A stretch of 64,000 nt of DNA from Aestuariibacter sp. (GCA_017794925.1 CP051238.1:1225186-1289185); one strand, 5' to 3'; positions 29,422 through 38,902 are shown, numbered from the stretch's first letter. Program-made: numbers and translations. The notes: generated from the sequence alone by a model not told the origin.

Positions 29422-29607
29422 AAGGGACCACCTTAATTTTGTAACAGTACATAGAAGTGTAGTTTAGATTGAGTAATTGGGTAGTTTTGGTAAGCCTGAT
29501 AGCTTCATGCCTACATATGAGCATTTGGCGACGGTAAACCTGGCTTTCTCTTTGTATTCTTGAGTAAAAACTAATCAATATTGACTAATTCTTTACATTG
29601 GTTGAAA
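29422..29607. other. Non-coding leader between MCP and siderophore receptor
   Basis: AT-rich spacer, part of a 309-bp gap between the divergent MCP gene and the receptor gene. Apart from the MCP ribosome binding site and the Fur-box-like site that follows, I see no gene or strong repeat in it. Confidence 0.5.
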
Positions 29608-29626
29608 TTAATAATAGTTCGCATTA
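29608..29626. promoter_or_regulatory. Fur-box-like site
   Basis: TTAATAATAGTTCGCATTA reads TAATGCGAACTATTATTAA on the other strand, close to the Fur consensus (AATGAGAATTATTATT-like). It lies about 105 bp before the receptor start, fitting iron-repressed expression. Confidence 0.5.
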
Positions 29627-29730
29627 ACATTCCTTCCTGCGATCGCAACCCCAGACATCGAATAATAATAATCATGCATCGCAGCAGGCTTGTGCCTAAA
29701 GAACGCACACAAACAAATGGAGAGAATGGC

Positions 29731-31821
29731 TTGAAGTTCCAACTATCTGCAATTACCGCAGCGTTGCTGTTGAGTAATGCCGCTGTGGCAAATACTCAGG
29801 ACGATCCCGAACACATTGTTGTAGAAGGACAGTACCTGTCTTTTAATCAATCTAACTCGGTAAAAACCCCAACGCCTATCATTGATGTTCCTCAAAGTTT
29901 GTCGATCATGACAGCTGACGAAATCATTGCTCGTGGTATCACCAGCATTGGCGAGATTATTGATTATACGCCGGGTGTGAATACCTCAATGGGTGAAGGT
30001 CACCGTGACTCAGTGGTATTCCGCGGTGTGCGTTCGACAGCTGACTTCTATATCGACGGTAACCGCGATGACGTGCAGTATTTCCGCTCGTTGTACAATG
30101 TTGAGCAGGTAGAAATTCTACGTGGCCCCAACGCATTATTGTTCGGTCGTGGTGGTACCGGCGGTATTCTGAATCGCGTATCAAAGAAAGCGAAGTTTGA
30201 CGACACGTTTACGGGTTACAAGGCAACGTTGAATACGTTTGGCGGTTATGGTGTGGAAGTTGACACTAACACCGACATCAGCAGTGCTTCTGCAGTGCGT
30301 GTAAACGCTATGTATGAGTCGTTAGAGAATCACCGTGATTTCTTCGACGGTGAGCGTGTTGGCTTTAATCCTACAGCGCGTTTTGAGCTAAGCGCAGACA
30401 CTGTGCTGGATGTATCATATGAGTACATTAATCACGAGCGCTTTATCGATCGTGGTATTCCTACTGGCGACAATGGCAAGCCGGTTGAAGCCTTAAAAGA
30501 CATCACTTTTGGTGATCCTGCCAATAACTATCACGAGCTGGAAGCGCACGTATTCCGCGCCAATGTCGATCACCAGTTTACTGACAACATTAAAGGTAAT
30601 GTTAACGCCTTCTACGGTGACTACGAGAAAGTTTATTCAAACTTCTATGCCAACGATTATGATGCAACTACCAATGTCGTTGAACTGGATGGTTACATAG
30701 ACAATACCCAGCGCGACAACCTTATTTTGTCTGGTAATCTGATTGGTGAATTCCAAACCGGTGGCATTGAACACATGGTTATCGCAGGTGGGGAATTTAT
30801 CCAGACCCACTCCGATCAGAACCGTTTCAACCCGGTATTTAGTACGACCGGAAACGATAAAGATACCTTTGCAGTAGCACGCCCGTTGAATATTAAAGGC
30901 ATGGCGGGTGTGAATGCTGACGGCACTCCTTTCACGGTTGCTTTTACTGCACTAAACGATGATACCCGCGTAACGCTGGACGTTTTTTCGTTCTACCTGC
31001 AGGATGAGATTGCGATATCCGAACAGGTTGACATCGTACTAGGCGCCCGATTCGATAGCTTCGATATTGAGGTATTCAACGCGAAAGCAGATGAAAATCT
31101 CAGTCGTAAAGACGACCAGGTTTCTCCGCGTGCAGGCCTGATTTATAAGCCTCAGGAAAACATCTCAGTTTATGCCAGTTACAGTGAATCGTTCCTGCCT
31201 CGCAGCGGTGAACAATACACGGATATTAACGGCAGTAAGAGTCAGTTAGACCCGGACACCTACAGCAACCAGGAAATTGGCCTGAAGTGGGACTTTGCCC
31301 AAGGACTCAGCTTTACGGCTGCGGTGTTTGAGAACGAACAGAAATCTCCCCAAGTTGCCGATGACGACCCGGCGACACTGGACGTGATCAACTCTGAAAT
31401 TTCAGGTTTTGAATTTCAGGTAAGTGGTGCTTTAACCGAAGACTGGCGAGTATCAGTAAACTACAGCAATCTGGATGGTGAGATTGTTGAACGTGCTGGC
31501 CCAACCGGCAGAACGCCACGCGAATTACCAGAAAATACCTTTTCGGTATGGTCGACTTACCAAATCAATGACCAATTCGGTATTGGCCTGGGCGCGACTT
31601 ATCAGGACGAGAGCTTCATTAACAATAGCAATAGTGCAGTATTGCCAAGCTATACCCGTGTGGATGCATCGGCCTACTACGATATTTCCGATGATCTGCG
31701 CGTGCAGCTAAACATTGAAAACCTGACGGACGAAGTGTATTTCCCGAATGCACACTCTACGCATCAGGTAACGGTAGCGGCGCCAATCAATGCGATGCTG
31801 ACATTGGTTGGACGTCTGTAA
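29731..31821 (+). CDS. TonB-dependent siderophore receptor
   Basis: Outer-membrane active transporter for ferric siderophores. It has a TonB box EHIVVEG soon after the signal peptide, and a plug domain with VPQSLSIMTADEI, VVFRGVRST, YIDGNRDDVQYF and VEILRGPNALLFGRGGTGG. A 22-strand barrel follows, ending NIENLTDEVYF and a terminal region closing the barrel. The frame is open to 29581, but GGAGAG at 29719-29724 lies 6 bp before TTG 29731, giving a clean signal peptide (MKFQLSAITAALLLSNAAVA); I take that TTG as the start, 696 residues. An ATG at 29674 is the alternative, with no ribosome binding site. The siderophore class (hydroxamate or catecholate) cannot be fixed. Confidence 0.9.
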   Translation: MKFQLSAITAALLLSNAAVANTQDDPEHIVVEGQYLSFNQSNSVKTPTPIIDVPQSLSIMTADEIIARGITSIGEIIDYTPGVNTSMGEGHRDSVVFRGVRSTADFYIDGNRDDVQYFRSLYNVEQVEILRGPNALLFGRGGTGGILNRVSKKAKFDDTFTGYKATLNTFGGYGVEVDTNTDISSASAVRVNAMYESLENHRDFFDGERVGFNPTARFELSADTVLDVSYEYINHERFIDRGIPTGDNGKPVEALKDITFGDPANNYHELEAHVFRANVDHQFTDNIKGNVNAFYGDYEKVYSNFYANDYDATTNVVELDGYIDNTQRDNLILSGNLIGEFQTGGIEHMVIAGGEFIQTHSDQNRFNPVFSTTGNDKDTFAVARPLNIKGMAGVNADGTPFTVAFTALNDDTRVTLDVFSFYLQDEIAISEQVDIVLGARFDSFDIEVFNAKADENLSRKDDQVSPRAGLIYKPQENISVYASYSESFLPRSGEQYTDINGSKSQLDPDTYSNQEIGLKWDFAQGLSFTAAVFENEQKSPQVADDDPATLDVINSEISGFEFQVSGALTEDWRVSVNYSNLDGEIVERAGPTGRTPRELPENTFSVWSTYQINDQFGIGLGATYQDESFINNSNSAVLPSYTRVDASAYYDISDDLRVQLNIENLTDEVYFPNAHSTHQVTVAAPINAMLTLVGRL

Positions 31822-31843
31822 ACAACGTCTGAACGCAAGTTTT

Positions 31844-31872
31844 CGCAGGCCCATCGGGCCTGCGTTTATTTC
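31844..31872 (+). terminator. Rho-independent terminator of the siderophore receptor gene
   Basis: CGCAGGCCC, loop ATC, GGGCCTGCG (31844-31864) followed by TTTATTTC. Confidence 0.85.
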
Positions 31873-31898
31873 ACACCTCATTGTGTACCCATTGTTTT

Positions 31899-32086
31899 AT
31901 ATCAATCCGCATAGAATATTACCCTGTCAGCCTCGCCCGAAGGGAGTGGCCAAATCGACTTAGCTCTGTGTTGCGGTTACTGGACGTAGAGCGACTATGC
32001 CTCAGTAACCGCGTCGTGATCTAAGTCGATTTCGACTTGCCCTCAGGGATCACTCTGCTAGGGTAATATTCTATGCGGATTGGTAT
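31899..32086. mobile_element. 188-bp MITE-like nested inverted-repeat element
   Basis: The ends are 27-bp inverted repeats with one mismatch (31899-31925 and 32060-32086, containing CCGCATAGAATATTACCCT). Inside are nested arms AAATCGACTTAG (31952-31963)/CTAAGTCGATTT (32021-32032) and GCGGTTACTG (31973-31982)/CAGTAACCGC (32003-32012). The whole segment could fold into one long hairpin. It encodes nothing and fills most of the 331-bp gap between the siderophore receptor and tapT genes. No clear target-site duplication is visible. It could be a miniature inverted-repeat element or a REP-like chromosomal repeat. Confidence 0.7.
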
Positions 32087-32152
32087 CAACTACTGCTATT
32101 CAGCGGTGACATCAGCTATACTCCCATTTCCTTCATTGTTAAGTTCTTTGCC

Positions 32153-32854
32153 TTGCACAACGCCATACTAGCCTTACGCCAAAGAGAACTGGCGGCATCA
32201 ACAAAACCCTTCCTTGCTCGTGGTGGTAAAGTAAAACGCTGCGAGGGTTGTCTGTTACCCGTTCAGGATTGCATGTGTGATGCAGTGCCACCTCCAACGG
32301 CAGGCAGCGCGTTTCTGTTTTTAATGTTTAAAGGCGAATGTTATAAGCCGTCGAATACCGGACGACTTATTGCAGATGTCGCGAAAGCAAATTTTGCGTT
32401 TACCTGGCACCGTACCGAGCCTCAGCAGGCGTTACTGGATTTACTGAACGACCCGCGTTATATGCCAATGATTATCTTCCCTCACGAGTATGCTGAACCC
32501 GAGAGATGTATTAGCAGTGTTGCACCTAAGGGAGAGGGTAGAACCCCCTTGTTTATCATGTTGGACGGTACCTGGCGTGAAGCCCGCAAGATGTTTAAAA
32601 AGAGTGTTTATTTACAGCATCTGCCGGTGCTGGGTGTGAGTCCCTCTGAGCAGTCAGACTACATGCTGCGCGAAGCCGCGCACGATTATCAGCTGTGTAC
32701 AGCAGAAGTGGGTATAGAAGTACTCAGATTAGCCGGGGAAGGACAGTCTGCAGATGCACTCAGTCGTTATTTTAAGCATTTCAGACAGCAATATCTGAAG
32801 GGAAAACCGCATCTTACCGATAAGAATGAACAAGCAGAAAACGGCCTGGATTAA
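32153..32854 (+). CDS. tapT: tRNA-uridine aminocarboxypropyltransferase (DTW domain)
   Basis: A 233-residue DTW-domain protein, like E. coli TapT (YfiP), which transfers the 3-amino-3-carboxypropyl group of SAM to uridine 47 of tRNAs (acp3U). The zinc-like cluster CEGCLLPVQDCMC (residues 30-42) and LDGTWREARKMFKKS, containing the DxTW core, are characteristic, as is the length. The start is TTG at 32153 without a clear ribosome binding site, so the exact N-terminus is uncertain. It converges with the arabinan operon. Confidence 0.85.
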   Translation: MHNAILALRQRELAASTKPFLARGGKVKRCEGCLLPVQDCMCDAVPPPTAGSAFLFLMFKGECYKPSNTGRLIADVAKANFAFTWHRTEPQQALLDLLNDPRYMPMIIFPHEYAEPERCISSVAPKGEGRTPLFIMLDGTWREARKMFKKSVYLQHLPVLGVSPSEQSDYMLREAAHDYQLCTAEVGIEVLRLAGEGQSADALSRYFKHFRQQYLKGKPHLTDKNEQAENGLD

Positions 32855-32866
32855 GCCGTTTCTGCT
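32833..32866. terminator. Convergent terminator between tapT and GH51
   Basis: AGCAGAAAACGGC pairs with GCCGTTTCTGCT with one bulged A; the stem includes the tapT stop. It can serve both converging genes. Confidence 0.6.
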
Positions 32867-32886
32867 CGAAACCAAAGTGTAGCCGA

Positions 32887-34422
32887 TTACTGCAGGCGAC
32901 CCACCAATACCGATTTTGCAGGTAGGGTTAAGTCACTTAGCGAGGCACTGAATGAAACAGGCTTTACGACCTCTTTTTGCTCAAAGGTGTTTTTGGCTGT
33001 CATCGCGTCATGAGTCAACAGTTCACCGGTTAACTTACTGAAGTTTCCGCTGCTGAAGTTAAGTGCAATACTCGAATCGTTATCCGGATCCAAATTCACC
33101 AGCGCTAGATAGACATGGCCATCTGTACCTGTCGCTAATGATGCGGTAACGGCAGGAAGCTTTTTCTCGCCTTTTTTATAAATGCCATTGTCGATGGTAA
33201 ACGGAATAGCGGTTGCGTCCTGGAATACCTTGTACATACCAAACACGTGGTAAGTGGGTGTAACCAGCATATCCGCGCCATCAGTGAGTACCATGGCTTG
33301 CAACACATTCACCATTTGTGCAATGTTGGTCATGTGCACGCGTTCCGCGTATTGGTTAAACAGGTTAATGTTAACCGCTGTCACCACTGCATCCCGTAGG
33401 GTATTTTGCTGATACAAGAAGCCGGGTTCACGGTCGGGCTCCGGGTCATACCAGGTGCCCCATTCATCTACGTAAAGGCCAATTTTCCCTTCCGGATCGT
33501 TTTTATCCAGCTTAGCAATATTGGCTTTCAGATAGTCATCCATGCGATAGGTGCGCTCAAGTGTGGCGAACCAGTCGTCTGCATCAAACTCGGTAGCGTG
33601 ACCTTTGTGTTGCCAGTCACTGTTGGGCAAGGTGTAGAAGTGGTAGCTGATGCCACTCATATTGCGTTTTATATTGGCACTGAGTACGTCGGTCCACTCG
33701 GTATCTTCGGTGTGACCCCCGCTGCCTACTAACTTCGGTTTTTTACCTGGCGGTGTTTTGATGAATGTGGCGTACTGATTGTACAAATCAACGTAATATT
33801 CCGGGCTCATGTGGCCACCACAGCCCCAGCTTTCGTTACCGATGCCGAAATAGGCGATGTCCCAGGGTTCTTCGCGCCCGTTTTTGCGTCGCTCATTGGC
33901 CAGTGTGGAGTTTTTGTCGGAGGTCATGTATTCGACCCACTCCGCCATTTCACGGACACTGCCGCTGCCAAGGTTACCGTTGATGTAGGCGTCTGCGCCC
34001 AGCAGTTCAATGAAATCGAAGATTTCGTGGGTACCTACCGCATTAGTTTCTTCCACGCCGCCCCAGTGCGTATTCACTTTGACCGGACGTTTACTTGGAT
34101 CGCCGATGCCATCACGCCAGTGATATTCATCGGCAAAGCAGCCGCCGGGCCAGCGTACCAGCGGCACTTTTATTGCTCTTAATGCATTGAGAACATCATT
34201 ACGGAACCCTTTGGTGTTGGGTATATCAGAGTCGGGTCCAACATAAATCCCTTCATAAATACCCCGGCCAAGGTGCTCTGCAAATTGCCCGTAGATGTCT
34301 TTGTTTAACAACGGACCGGTTTTGGACAGGTCCGCGGTGAGGGTGACGTCGTGTTGCTCCGACACACAGCCGAATGACAGGCCGACACCGAATAGCGTGG
34401 CTACCAGCAATTTGCATTTCAT
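32887..34422 (-). CDS. GH51 alpha-L-arabinofuranosidase, lipoprotein
   Basis: Retaining exo-enzyme releasing terminal alpha-L-arabinofuranose from arabinan, arabinoxylan or oligosaccharides. The catalytic barrel shows E197 (acid/base, in GIGNESWGCGG) and E320 (nucleophile, in LYVDEWGTWY), plus the family motif VRWPGGCFADEYHWRDGIG. At 511 residues it is normal for GH51, but the N-terminus is a lipoprotein signal (LSFGC, Cys19), placing it in the periplasm or on the outer membrane, whereas many GH51 enzymes are cytoplasmic. It is last in a minus-strand operon after the GH43 gene (13-bp gap). Confidence 0.93.
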   Translation of the reverse strand: MKCKLLVATLFGVGLSFGCVSEQHDVTLTADLSKTGPLLNKDIYGQFAEHLGRGIYEGIYVGPDSDIPNTKGFRNDVLNALRAIKVPLVRWPGGCFADEYHWRDGIGDPSKRPVKVNTHWGGVEETNAVGTHEIFDFIELLGADAYINGNLGSGSVREMAEWVEYMTSDKNSTLANERRKNGREEPWDIAYFGIGNESWGCGGHMSPEYYVDLYNQYATFIKTPPGKKPKLVGSGGHTEDTEWTDVLSANIKRNMSGISYHFYTLPNSDWQHKGHATEFDADDWFATLERTYRMDDYLKANIAKLDKNDPEGKIGLYVDEWGTWYDPEPDREPGFLYQQNTLRDAVVTAVNINLFNQYAERVHMTNIAQMVNVLQAMVLTDGADMLVTPTYHVFGMYKVFQDATAIPFTIDNGIYKKGEKKLPAVTASLATGTDGHVYLALVNLDPDNDSSIALNFSSGNFSKLTGELLTHDAMTAKNTFEQKEVVKPVSFSASLSDLTLPAKSVLVGRLQ

Positions 34423-34435
34423 GATGTTGTTCTCC

Positions 34436-35446
34436 TTAAGGTTGTATACCTTCCGTTGTCATGACAACGCGTTTAAGCGTGCCATCTTCGTTGTAATAAA
34501 GCGGGTCGATGGCAACTGAGCGACGGAAACGGCCACCGCTTGGCTTTCCGTCGATAGGCGGTACTGCACCTGTGTGATAGATGAAGTAATCCCTGCCTTT
34601 AAACTCGATAATCGACTGGTGATTGGTTTCCGTGTTACCGGCGATCTCGTTCAGAATACCTTTGTATTCCCAAGGACCATGAATACTCTTACTCATGGCA
34701 TAACAAATCTTTTCAGGGAATTCACAGGCGTAGCTCAGGTAGTAGTTATCGCCTTTTTTATGCACCCATGACGCTTCGGTGTAATTAGGTAAATCAAGTG
34801 CTTTAATCTCACCGTCAAGCTCAATCATATTGTCTTTAAGCTTCACGTATTTAGGAACCAAATTACCAAAAAACATATAGGTATCACCATTTTCCTCAAT
34901 GAAAATGGCGGGGTCGATATCGTCCCAGTCATTTGGCGTATGCTTGGTCATGTCATCAGTAACCAATGCTTTGCCTATGGCATCTTTGAACGGGCCTGTA
35001 GGCGAGTCTGACGTTGCAACACCAATGGCAAATCCAGGCTTGTCATCTTTGTGACGAACGGTGGTGTAGAAGTAAAAGGTGCCGTCTTTTTCTACCATGT
35101 GTGCTGCCCAGGCGTCCCCTTTGGCCCACGCAAAGTCCGTGGCTTTCATAATTGGCCCATGGGCTTCCCAGTTCACCATGTCGGTAGAGCTGAATACCAG
35201 CCAGTCGTGCATTTGGAAGAACACATCGTTATTAGGCGCTTCATCATGACCGGTATACAGATAGACTGTATCACCATGTACCAGCGCTGCCGGGTCGGCA
35301 GTGAAAACGTCAGTGAAGAGTGGGTTGTTTGGTTCCTGAGCGAGCGTCGAAGCTGGCGATGGTGAAGGTGCTGATGCATTAACTTCAGATTCACCCGAAC
35401 AGGCGGTTAACGCCACTATGGCGAGAGCTAAGCTTAAATGTCGCAT
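34436..35446 (-). CDS. GH43 lipoprotein (alpha-L-arabinofuranosidase/xylosidase type)
   Basis: A 336-residue lipoprotein (lipobox LTAC, Cys16) consisting of one GH43 five-blade propeller. The catalytic triad is visible: D51 (base, in FTADPAALV), D178 (pKa modulator, in DDIDPAIF) and E224 (acid, in NYTEASW). The pattern VYLYTGHDEA...FSSTDMVNW is typical of GH43 enzymes active on arabinoxylan or arabinan oligosaccharides. It lies between the GH43-LamG and GH51 genes on the same strand, pointing to arabinose substrates; xylosidase activity cannot be excluded. Confidence 0.87.
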   Translation of the reverse strand: MRHLSLALAIVALTACSGESEVNASAPSPSPASTLAQEPNNPLFTDVFTADPAALVHGDTVYLYTGHDEAPNNDVFFQMHDWLVFSSTDMVNWEAHGPIMKATDFAWAKGDAWAAHMVEKDGTFYFYTTVRHKDDKPGFAIGVATSDSPTGPFKDAIGKALVTDDMTKHTPNDWDDIDPAIFIEENGDTYMFFGNLVPKYVKLKDNMIELDGEIKALDLPNYTEASWVHKKGDNYYLSYACEFPEKICYAMSKSIHGPWEYKGILNEIAGNTETNHQSIIEFKGRDYFIYHTGAVPPIDGKPSGGRFRRSVAIDPLYYNEDGTLKRVVMTTEGIQP

Positions 35447-35483
35447 AATAATCCCTGAAAAAATAAAACTGAAAAAACGAGAA

Positions 35484-35505
35484 AACCGGCACCGAAGTGC
35501 CGGTT
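35484..35505 (-). terminator. UUCG-loop terminator inside the arabinan operon
   Basis: On the minus strand AACCGGCAC, loop TTCG, GTGCCGGTT is followed by TTTTCTCGTTTTTT. It sits after the GH43-LamG stop and before the GH43 start, so it probably limits read-through to the two downstream genes. Confidence 0.8.
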
Positions 35506-35527
35506 AGGTTATTAGCGTTGTATGCGC

Positions 35528-38500
35528 TTATTCTGGTTTCTGTGCATTATAAATTTGCATTACGTCGGTTGCGGTCAGTGCATCGTCGAAGACATACACT
35601 TCATCCAACTGTCCGTTATATGCCGCATCCCAGAAGTTTGCGCCCAGTGCGAATGAGGTTACCGATACCGGTGAGAATACATCCGGGAAGCCTGCGCCGC
35701 TGAAGCCTTCTTCACCATTGATGTAAATCGTCATATCGCCCTGGTTGTTCACCATGACCATGTGATACCAGGAACCAGTCTCAAGTACCTGGTCAGTAAA
35801 GGCGTCATACCATGCAGTACCAGACCACACCATTGCGTTACTTGCACCGTGGTGACCACCTGGAATCATACTGATCCAGCTGTCGGTGTTGGCGTAGCCG
35901 AAGAATACCGGCGTATACAACGTCAATGAGTCAGGGTTAAACCACACAGAAATGGCATAAGTATTATCGCCAATCAGGTTGTCAGGCAGTTGCACACCGT
36001 ACGTACCGTCCATGTCCAGGGCTTTGCCCGCAATACCGTCTGCGTAAAGCGCTGCTCCACCTGCTTCGGTCAGCACTGCGCCGGTAGTCGTTCCTGCATC
36101 AAAGTTACCTGTTGCATCAGTTAAGTCTTCGTTATCGAAGCTGTAGTGAACCACTGGGTCAGGCAGACCAAGCGCACGTACTGTTGCTTCAAACGCTTTC
36201 GTTACCGATGAACCTTCCAGTGTAATGGTTGCTGTTAATGTCACGACAGCATCGTCTTCACCGTTTGCCGGACGCGTCACCACACCCTTCGTACTTACCA
36301 CAGCAGGATTCGATGACTCCCAGCTGATTGCAGAGGCATAAGGACCTGATACTGTCATCGGTAAATCAGAGACCACGGCGCTGATATCACCTAAGTCGAG
36401 CAGCTCTTGTGCTGATGTCAGCAGTTCGGAGGTACTCAGTGGAGTCACGTCCAGGTTCTTCACTTCGCCTGCAGTTAATGCTGTGTCGTAGAACTTAACG
36501 TCGTCAATCATACCTACAAATGGGATATCAAATGGGTTCGTACCCAGAGTAAATGTCGCATTCTGGCCCGTAAAGATATCAGGTAAACCGCCAATTTCTG
36601 TTGTTTGTACACCGTCTACGAACACCTTAACAATGCCTTTGTTCACAGAGAACGCAACATGTGTCCAGGTATTTAGTGGCATAGGTGCGCCCGTAATACC
36701 ATCAAACCATGGGTTAGCCCCTTTCAGCGCTGAATTACTCCACAGCATGATGTTGCCATCCCAGCTCTGTGGTGCCAGATTGATCCAGCCATTTGCGCCT
36801 GCGTCACCGAATAACGCCGGGGTGAAGATGGTGGTTTGCGCTGCGTTCAGCCACATAGATACCGTGTAGTCGTACGAGTCGATGATGCCATCAGGTAATC
36901 GAATACCATTGGTGCCATCCAGTACGGCTGCCTGACCGTTTTGACCGGCTGCGAACGTGACTGTGCCATCTGTACTGTCCGGGCGGATACCCGTTTCTGT
37001 TGCAGCGCTATAGTTGCCGATGCCGTCACCCAGGTCACTGTCGAAACTAAAGTGTGCTACGCGGTTGTAGGCAACACGGGCCGGTACCATCACTTCGTAG
37101 CTTTGTGTTTGCGTGACGCCGTTCAGCGTAGCGCTGGCTGTGAGTGTTACCGTAGCGTCATCGTTACCTACATTTGGACGAGTCACGGTACCCGTGTAAA
37201 TCGCGTTTGGTAGCTCTGGTGTACCTTTGATCTCAATGTAGTCAGGATGGCTTGACGTCCAGGTAATGTCAGCACCGTTAGCGCCTACCGCTGGTAAGTC
37301 AAGGTTAAAGGTTGTCTGTTCCGGGAAGCTGATGGCTGCCAGCGTGTTGGTCAGCGCCGTGCTTTCATCCGTGGTAGACGTTTTACTACCCCACAATGAA
37401 GAACCGTCTTCACCTACCGCGGTAAAGGTTGGAACAAACTGACCCATGTTGTCATTGTATTGCCAGGATGATACGCCTTTGTAGGTACCCATTCCGTCAA
37501 TGTACAAACGTACCGTGTTGTCTGCCTCGTAATACCACTTACCAGTAAAGTCGCCACTGATAACATTGTAGTCTTCCAGGTTCATGTAGCTGGATACCTT
37601 GGCTTCGCGGGCAATGTCGGTTTCGTGATTAATGACTTTAAATGTGCCGATCAGGTCGGTTTCGTCGGCGATGTTGTCACCTTCCTGAACCGGTACATAA
37701 CGATGCGGCGCTACAACCATCCAACCATCTTCGTTGACGAACATTTCGTGAACGCGGACATTATGGATTTCGCCGGTACCCGGGAAGCGGGTATGGAAAA
37801 TCACAAAATACTGGCCGGTTGATTCGTCGAAATAAACTGAGTTGTGACCTGGCGACATATAGCCATGATCTGAACCCACTTCGCCCGGGTTAACATCATA
37901 CAGGTGACCACCCATGATCTTGTTACCGTAGCCTTCGATGGCTGACCATGCGCCTGCGGCACCGATCATATCCTGACCCTTGATGTCTTCAAACGGACCG
38001 TTCGGATTACGCGAGCGTGCGATACGCATGTTGTAACCATCAGCGTTATTGAAGCCACCAAATGAGGTAAACAGGTAGTAGTAATCAGACTCCGGGCTGT
38101 ACAGCATGTTTGGCCCTTCGATGGCGCTGTAGAAGCCCCCCATCAACTTGGTGCCGTAACCCTGATCAGGCAATGCCTTACCGGTTTGAGGGTCCATTTC
38201 CATGATCCAGATACCGCCGGAATATGACCCATAAACCATCCACAAGCGGCCTTCTTTATCAAAGAACACATCAGGATCGATGGCATTCGGATGGATGTTG
38301 CCATCATAGTTTTCACCATTGATACCTGGGTTTTCATCACCCACGTGACCGCTGGTTACAATCAGGCCTAAATCTTCATATGGCCCTTCGATGTCATCAG
38401 AGACAGCGACACCTAAATAAGAACGCGATACACACTCGCCATTTTCTGGCAATGCGCAATGGTTGTAATAAAAGTAGTAGCGGCCGTCTTCCAATTGAAT

Positions 38501-38902
38501 AACATCAGAGGCCCATGAACCTACCCAACCGCCTACCCAGGCAATACCTTCAGCGACTTCTGATTCATAGGTATTAAACAACGGCGTATTTGCGGCTGCA
38601 TCTGCATTGTCTGCGGCTGTAGGGTTTAACTGAGTCCAGTTAACCAGGTCGGTGGAACTGGCGTAAGCCATGTGTGAACCGAAAATATAAAAAGTACCGT
38701 CATCAAGACGAATAACAGAAGGGTCGTGTACGCCTGCATCAGTAAAAGTTACTTCAGTTGGGAATACAGGGTCAGCTATACTAACAGGCGCCGTGTTATC
38801 AGGTGCCTGTACAATACCTTCAACTTTTTGTTGTGTTCCGTCTCCGCATCCGCCTAGTGCGGCAGAAATACTTACGGCTAACAACACTTTGTTCCATTTC
38901 AT
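35528..38902 (-). CDS. Multidomain GH43 endo-arabinanase-like lipoprotein with LamG domains
   Basis: A 1124-residue lipoprotein (LGGC, Cys19). Order: GH43 propeller (about 45-430; base D60 in GVHDPSVIRL, D in NAIDPDVFF, acid E in SAIEGPNML); a small beta domain (WYYEADNTVRLYIDG) like the GH43 C-terminal domain of arabinanases; an Ig-like 'atrophied' domain (ITWTSSHPDYIEI...ATVTLTASATL); a LamG/concanavalin-like module (VAHFSFDSDLGDGIGNY...); then a second Ig-like plus LamG pair (VVHYSFDNEDLTDATGNF...) to the end. The paired modules likely bind polysaccharide. The propeller pattern fits endo-alpha-1,5-L-arabinanase. It is first of the minus-strand operon and divergent from the TonB receptor. 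Confidence 0.88.
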   Translation of the reverse strand: MKWNKVLLAVSISAALGGCGDGTQQKVEGIVQAPDNTAPVSIADPVFPTEVTFTDAGVHDPSVIRLDDGTFYIFGSHMAYASSTDLVNWTQLNPTAADNADAAANTPLFNTYESEVAEGIAWVGGWVGSWASDVIQLEDGRYYFYYNHCALPENGECVSRSYLGVAVSDDIEGPYEDLGLIVTSGHVGDENPGINGENYDGNIHPNAIDPDVFFDKEGRLWMVYGSYSGGIWIMEMDPQTGKALPDQGYGTKLMGGFYSAIEGPNMLYSPESDYYYLFTSFGGFNNADGYNMRIARSRNPNGPFEDIKGQDMIGAAGAWSAIEGYGNKIMGGHLYDVNPGEVGSDHGYMSPGHNSVYFDESTGQYFVIFHTRFPGTGEIHNVRVHEMFVNEDGWMVVAPHRYVPVQEGDNIADETDLIGTFKVINHETDIAREAKVSSYMNLEDYNVISGDFTGKWYYEADNTVRLYIDGMGTYKGVSSWQYNDNMGQFVPTFTAVGEDGSSLWGSKTSTTDESTALTNTLAAISFPEQTTFNLDLPAVGANGADITWTSSHPDYIEIKGTPELPNAIYTGTVTRPNVGNDDATVTLTASATLNGVTQTQSYEVMVPARVAYNRVAHFSFDSDLGDGIGNYSAATETGIRPDSTDGTVTFAAGQNGQAAVLDGTNGIRLPDGIIDSYDYTVSMWLNAAQTTIFTPALFGDAGANGWINLAPQSWDGNIMLWSNSALKGANPWFDGITGAPMPLNTWTHVAFSVNKGIVKVFVDGVQTTEIGGLPDIFTGQNATFTLGTNPFDIPFVGMIDDVKFYDTALTAGEVKNLDVTPLSTSELLTSAQELLDLGDISAVVSDLPMTVSGPYASAISWESSNPAVVSTKGVVTRPANGEDDAVVTLTATITLEGSSVTKAFEATVRALGLPDPVVHYSFDNEDLTDATGNFDAGTTTGAVLTEAGGAALYADGIAGKALDMDGTYGVQLPDNLIGDNTYAISVWFNPDSLTLYTPVFFGYANTDSWISMIPGGHHGASNAMVWSGTAWYDAFTDQVLETGSWYHMVMVNNQGDMTIYINGEEGFSGAGFPDVFSPVSVTSFALGANFWDAAYNGQLDEVYVFDDALTATDVMQIYNAQKPE

